DNA of 52,281 nucleotides. Origin: Scatosoma sp045594025. Its GTDB lineage: Bacteria; Bacillota; Clostridia; Christensenellales; Borkfalkiaceae. The notes under the pieces are model-generated. The model was given only the letters and a program-made list of their open reading frames with translations. It made no database searches and was not told the DNA's origin. Each line of letters opens with the position of its first letter. The first letter of the stretch is position 1. The stretch lies in assembly GCA_045594025.1 (NCBI GenBank), contig JAZNXS010000048.1, forward strand, positions 1 to 52,281. The letters are read 5' to 3'. The position numbers were made by a program, and so were the translations under genes. Below are positions 51,377 to 52,281 of this stretch, one piece after another.

Positions 51377-52281
51377 ATGAAACTCTTGAAAAAGCTATTG
51401 TATGGCGTATTGGCATGCATGGCGGTAGGCATAATGGCTTTGGGAACAAGCTGTGCAGGCATGAATTTTCATTCGTTTTTGCCAAACAATTCTTTCGAAA
51501 TAGGAAGTTCGTATTACGAAAGCAATTCGTCTAGCGAGGGCGGTTTGCCTAGCGAGGGCAATTCGTCTAATGAAGGTGGTTCGTCTAACGAAGGCAATTT
51601 GTCTAACGAGGGCAGTTCGTCTAACGTGGGTATCGTCGTAGAGGGTACAAAGGGTTTGGCATTTGAAAAAATTGAGGGTAAGGAAGAATACGCAGTAGAT
51701 GGTATCGGCGAGGTAACCGAAACGGATATTGTCATTCCGTCTACATATGAGGGCTTACCTGTTACAGCGATTGGTGATAGAGCGTTCTATGATTGCTATA
51801 GGTTGACGAGCGTGGTAATCCCCGACAGCGTAACCTCGATTGGTAATAGTGCGTTCTCTGCTTGCATTAGATTGACGAGTGTGGAAATCGGCGAAAGCGT
51901 AACCACGATTGGTAATAGTGCGTTCTCTGCTTGCATTAGCTTGACGAGTGTGGAAATCGGCGACGGTGTAACCACGATTGGATTTGAGGCGTTCTATAAT
52001 TGCAATAGCTTGACGAGTGTGGAAATCGGCGAAAGCGTAACCACGATTGGGGATGATGCGTTCGAGCATTGCTATAAATTAGTAGAGGTATATAATAAAT
52101 CTTCGCTTACGATCACGGCGGGAAGCAGTGGTAACGGATACGTGGGATATTATGCGAAAAACGTGTATACGCCGACGAGTGGAGAAAGCAAGCTTTCTAC
52201 GGATGAGGACGGATATATCGTTTATACGGACGGCGAAGATAAAATATTGGTCGGTTATACGGGCACGGAGACCGATCTGAC
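51377..52281 (+). CDS. BspA-type leucine-rich-repeat lipoprotein (3' end outside window)
   Basis: The frame opens with MKLLKKLLYGVLACMAVGIM and a lipobox-like LGTSC (Cys at about residue 26), so it is a predicted lipoprotein on the cell surface. A short spacer is followed by six 6-residue repeats ([NGS][SL][SP][SN][EV]G, 18-bp DNA units, 51524-51631). Then come BspA/LRR_5 repeats of 23 residues, such as LTSVEIGESVTTIGNSAFSAC, four to five copies to about 52090. The sequence continues with a Gly/Tyr-rich part to the window edge. BspA-like proteins bind host or bacterial surface ligands. The start lies behind GGAGG. Only 301 codons are in the window. Confidence 0.88.
   Translation, partial: MKLLKKLLYGVLACMAVGIMALGTSCAGMNFHSFLPNNSFEIGSSYYESNSSSEGGLPSEGNSSNEGGSSNEGNLSNEGSSSNVGIVVEGTKGLAFEKIEGKEEYAVDGIGEVTETDIVIPSTYEGLPVTAIGDRAFYDCYRLTSVVIPDSVTSIGNSAFSACIRLTSVEIGESVTTIGNSAFSACISLTSVEIGDGVTTIGFEAFYNCNSLTSVEIGESVTTIGDDAFEHCYKLVEVYNKSSLTITAGSSGNGYVGYYAKNVYTPTSGESKLSTDEDGYIVYTDGEDKILVGYTGTETDL
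51524..51631 (+). repeat. Six tandem 18-bp repeats in the lipoprotein linker
   Basis: Six consecutive 18-bp units encode variants of NSSNEG. They differ by single codons, so the number of copies probably changes by slippage and could tune the length of the surface linker. Confidence 0.85.

Overview
The window reads as a chromosomal core region of a low-to-mid GC Firmicute, most likely an uncultured gut Clostridia lineage. The evidence is gene order and families: mcsA-mcsB-clpC, dgt-dnaG-rpoD-trmK-nif3, ispG next to a polC-type gene, a T-box-controlled pheST, nrdR, a DUF3343 protein, and a BspA-type leucine-rich-repeat lipoprotein. Nearly all genes lie on the + strand. Eleven sigma-A-type promoters can be read directly, each with a 17-nt spacer. 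The genus cannot be named from the sequence.

Layout. 1-0.6 kb: 3' part of an IS30-family transposase. 0.7-1.5 kb: nagB on the minus strand. 1.6-2.5 kb: tRNA-Ser(GCU) followed by a non-coding array of about 171- to 212-bp repeats that begin like the tRNA 3' end. 2.5-7.6 kb: inorganic pyrophosphatase, a very unusual 886-aa membrane/repeat/zinc-ribbon protein, and prolyl-tRNA synthetase. 7.8-18.7 kb: one long co-directional block with an apparently leaderless membrane-bound XRE regulator, mcsA, mcsB, clpC, then aroC-aroB-aroA-aroE-aroQ-aroK and an SDR oxidoreductase. 18.7-22.3 kb: small hypothetical proteins, a class V aminotransferase divergent from a DUF3343 Se/S-carrier-like gene, and endonuclease III. 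22.2-31.7 kb: mscL with a long Ala/Glu tail, T-box, pheS, pheT, truB, ribF, an endonuclease IV-like TIM barrel, an M24 peptidase, efp and dtd. 31.8-34.5 kb: GT8 glycosyltransferase, PlsC-like acyltransferase and a CrtO-like membrane acyltransferase behind a structured leader. 34.6-43.8 kb: dgt, dnaG, rpoD, trmK, nif3-like, a coiled-coil zinc-ribbon protein, alr, a membrane protein, rsmD and coaD. 43.8-51.1 kb: DAHP synthase, prephenate dehydratase, a patatin-like protein, rarA, nrdR, ispG and a PolC-like protein lacking the PHP and polymerase domains. 51.1 kb to end: a candidate structured RNA with its own promoter and terminator, then a BspA-like lipoprotein cut by the window edge.

How the genes work together: DAHP synthase plus the six aro genes cover the common aromatic pathway except for nothing obvious missing between DAHP and chorismate, and PheA takes chorismate-derived prephenate towards phenylalanine, which PheST (T-box controlled by tRNA-Phe) consumes. 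McsA/McsB/ClpC form the arginine-phosphorylation protein-quality module, but no CtsR is present beside them. The most promising undescribed items are the 886-aa VxVxVP-repeat protein, the structured RNA at 51.17-51.34 kb, the polymerase-less PolC at the polC locus, and the tRNA-Ser-linked repeat array.
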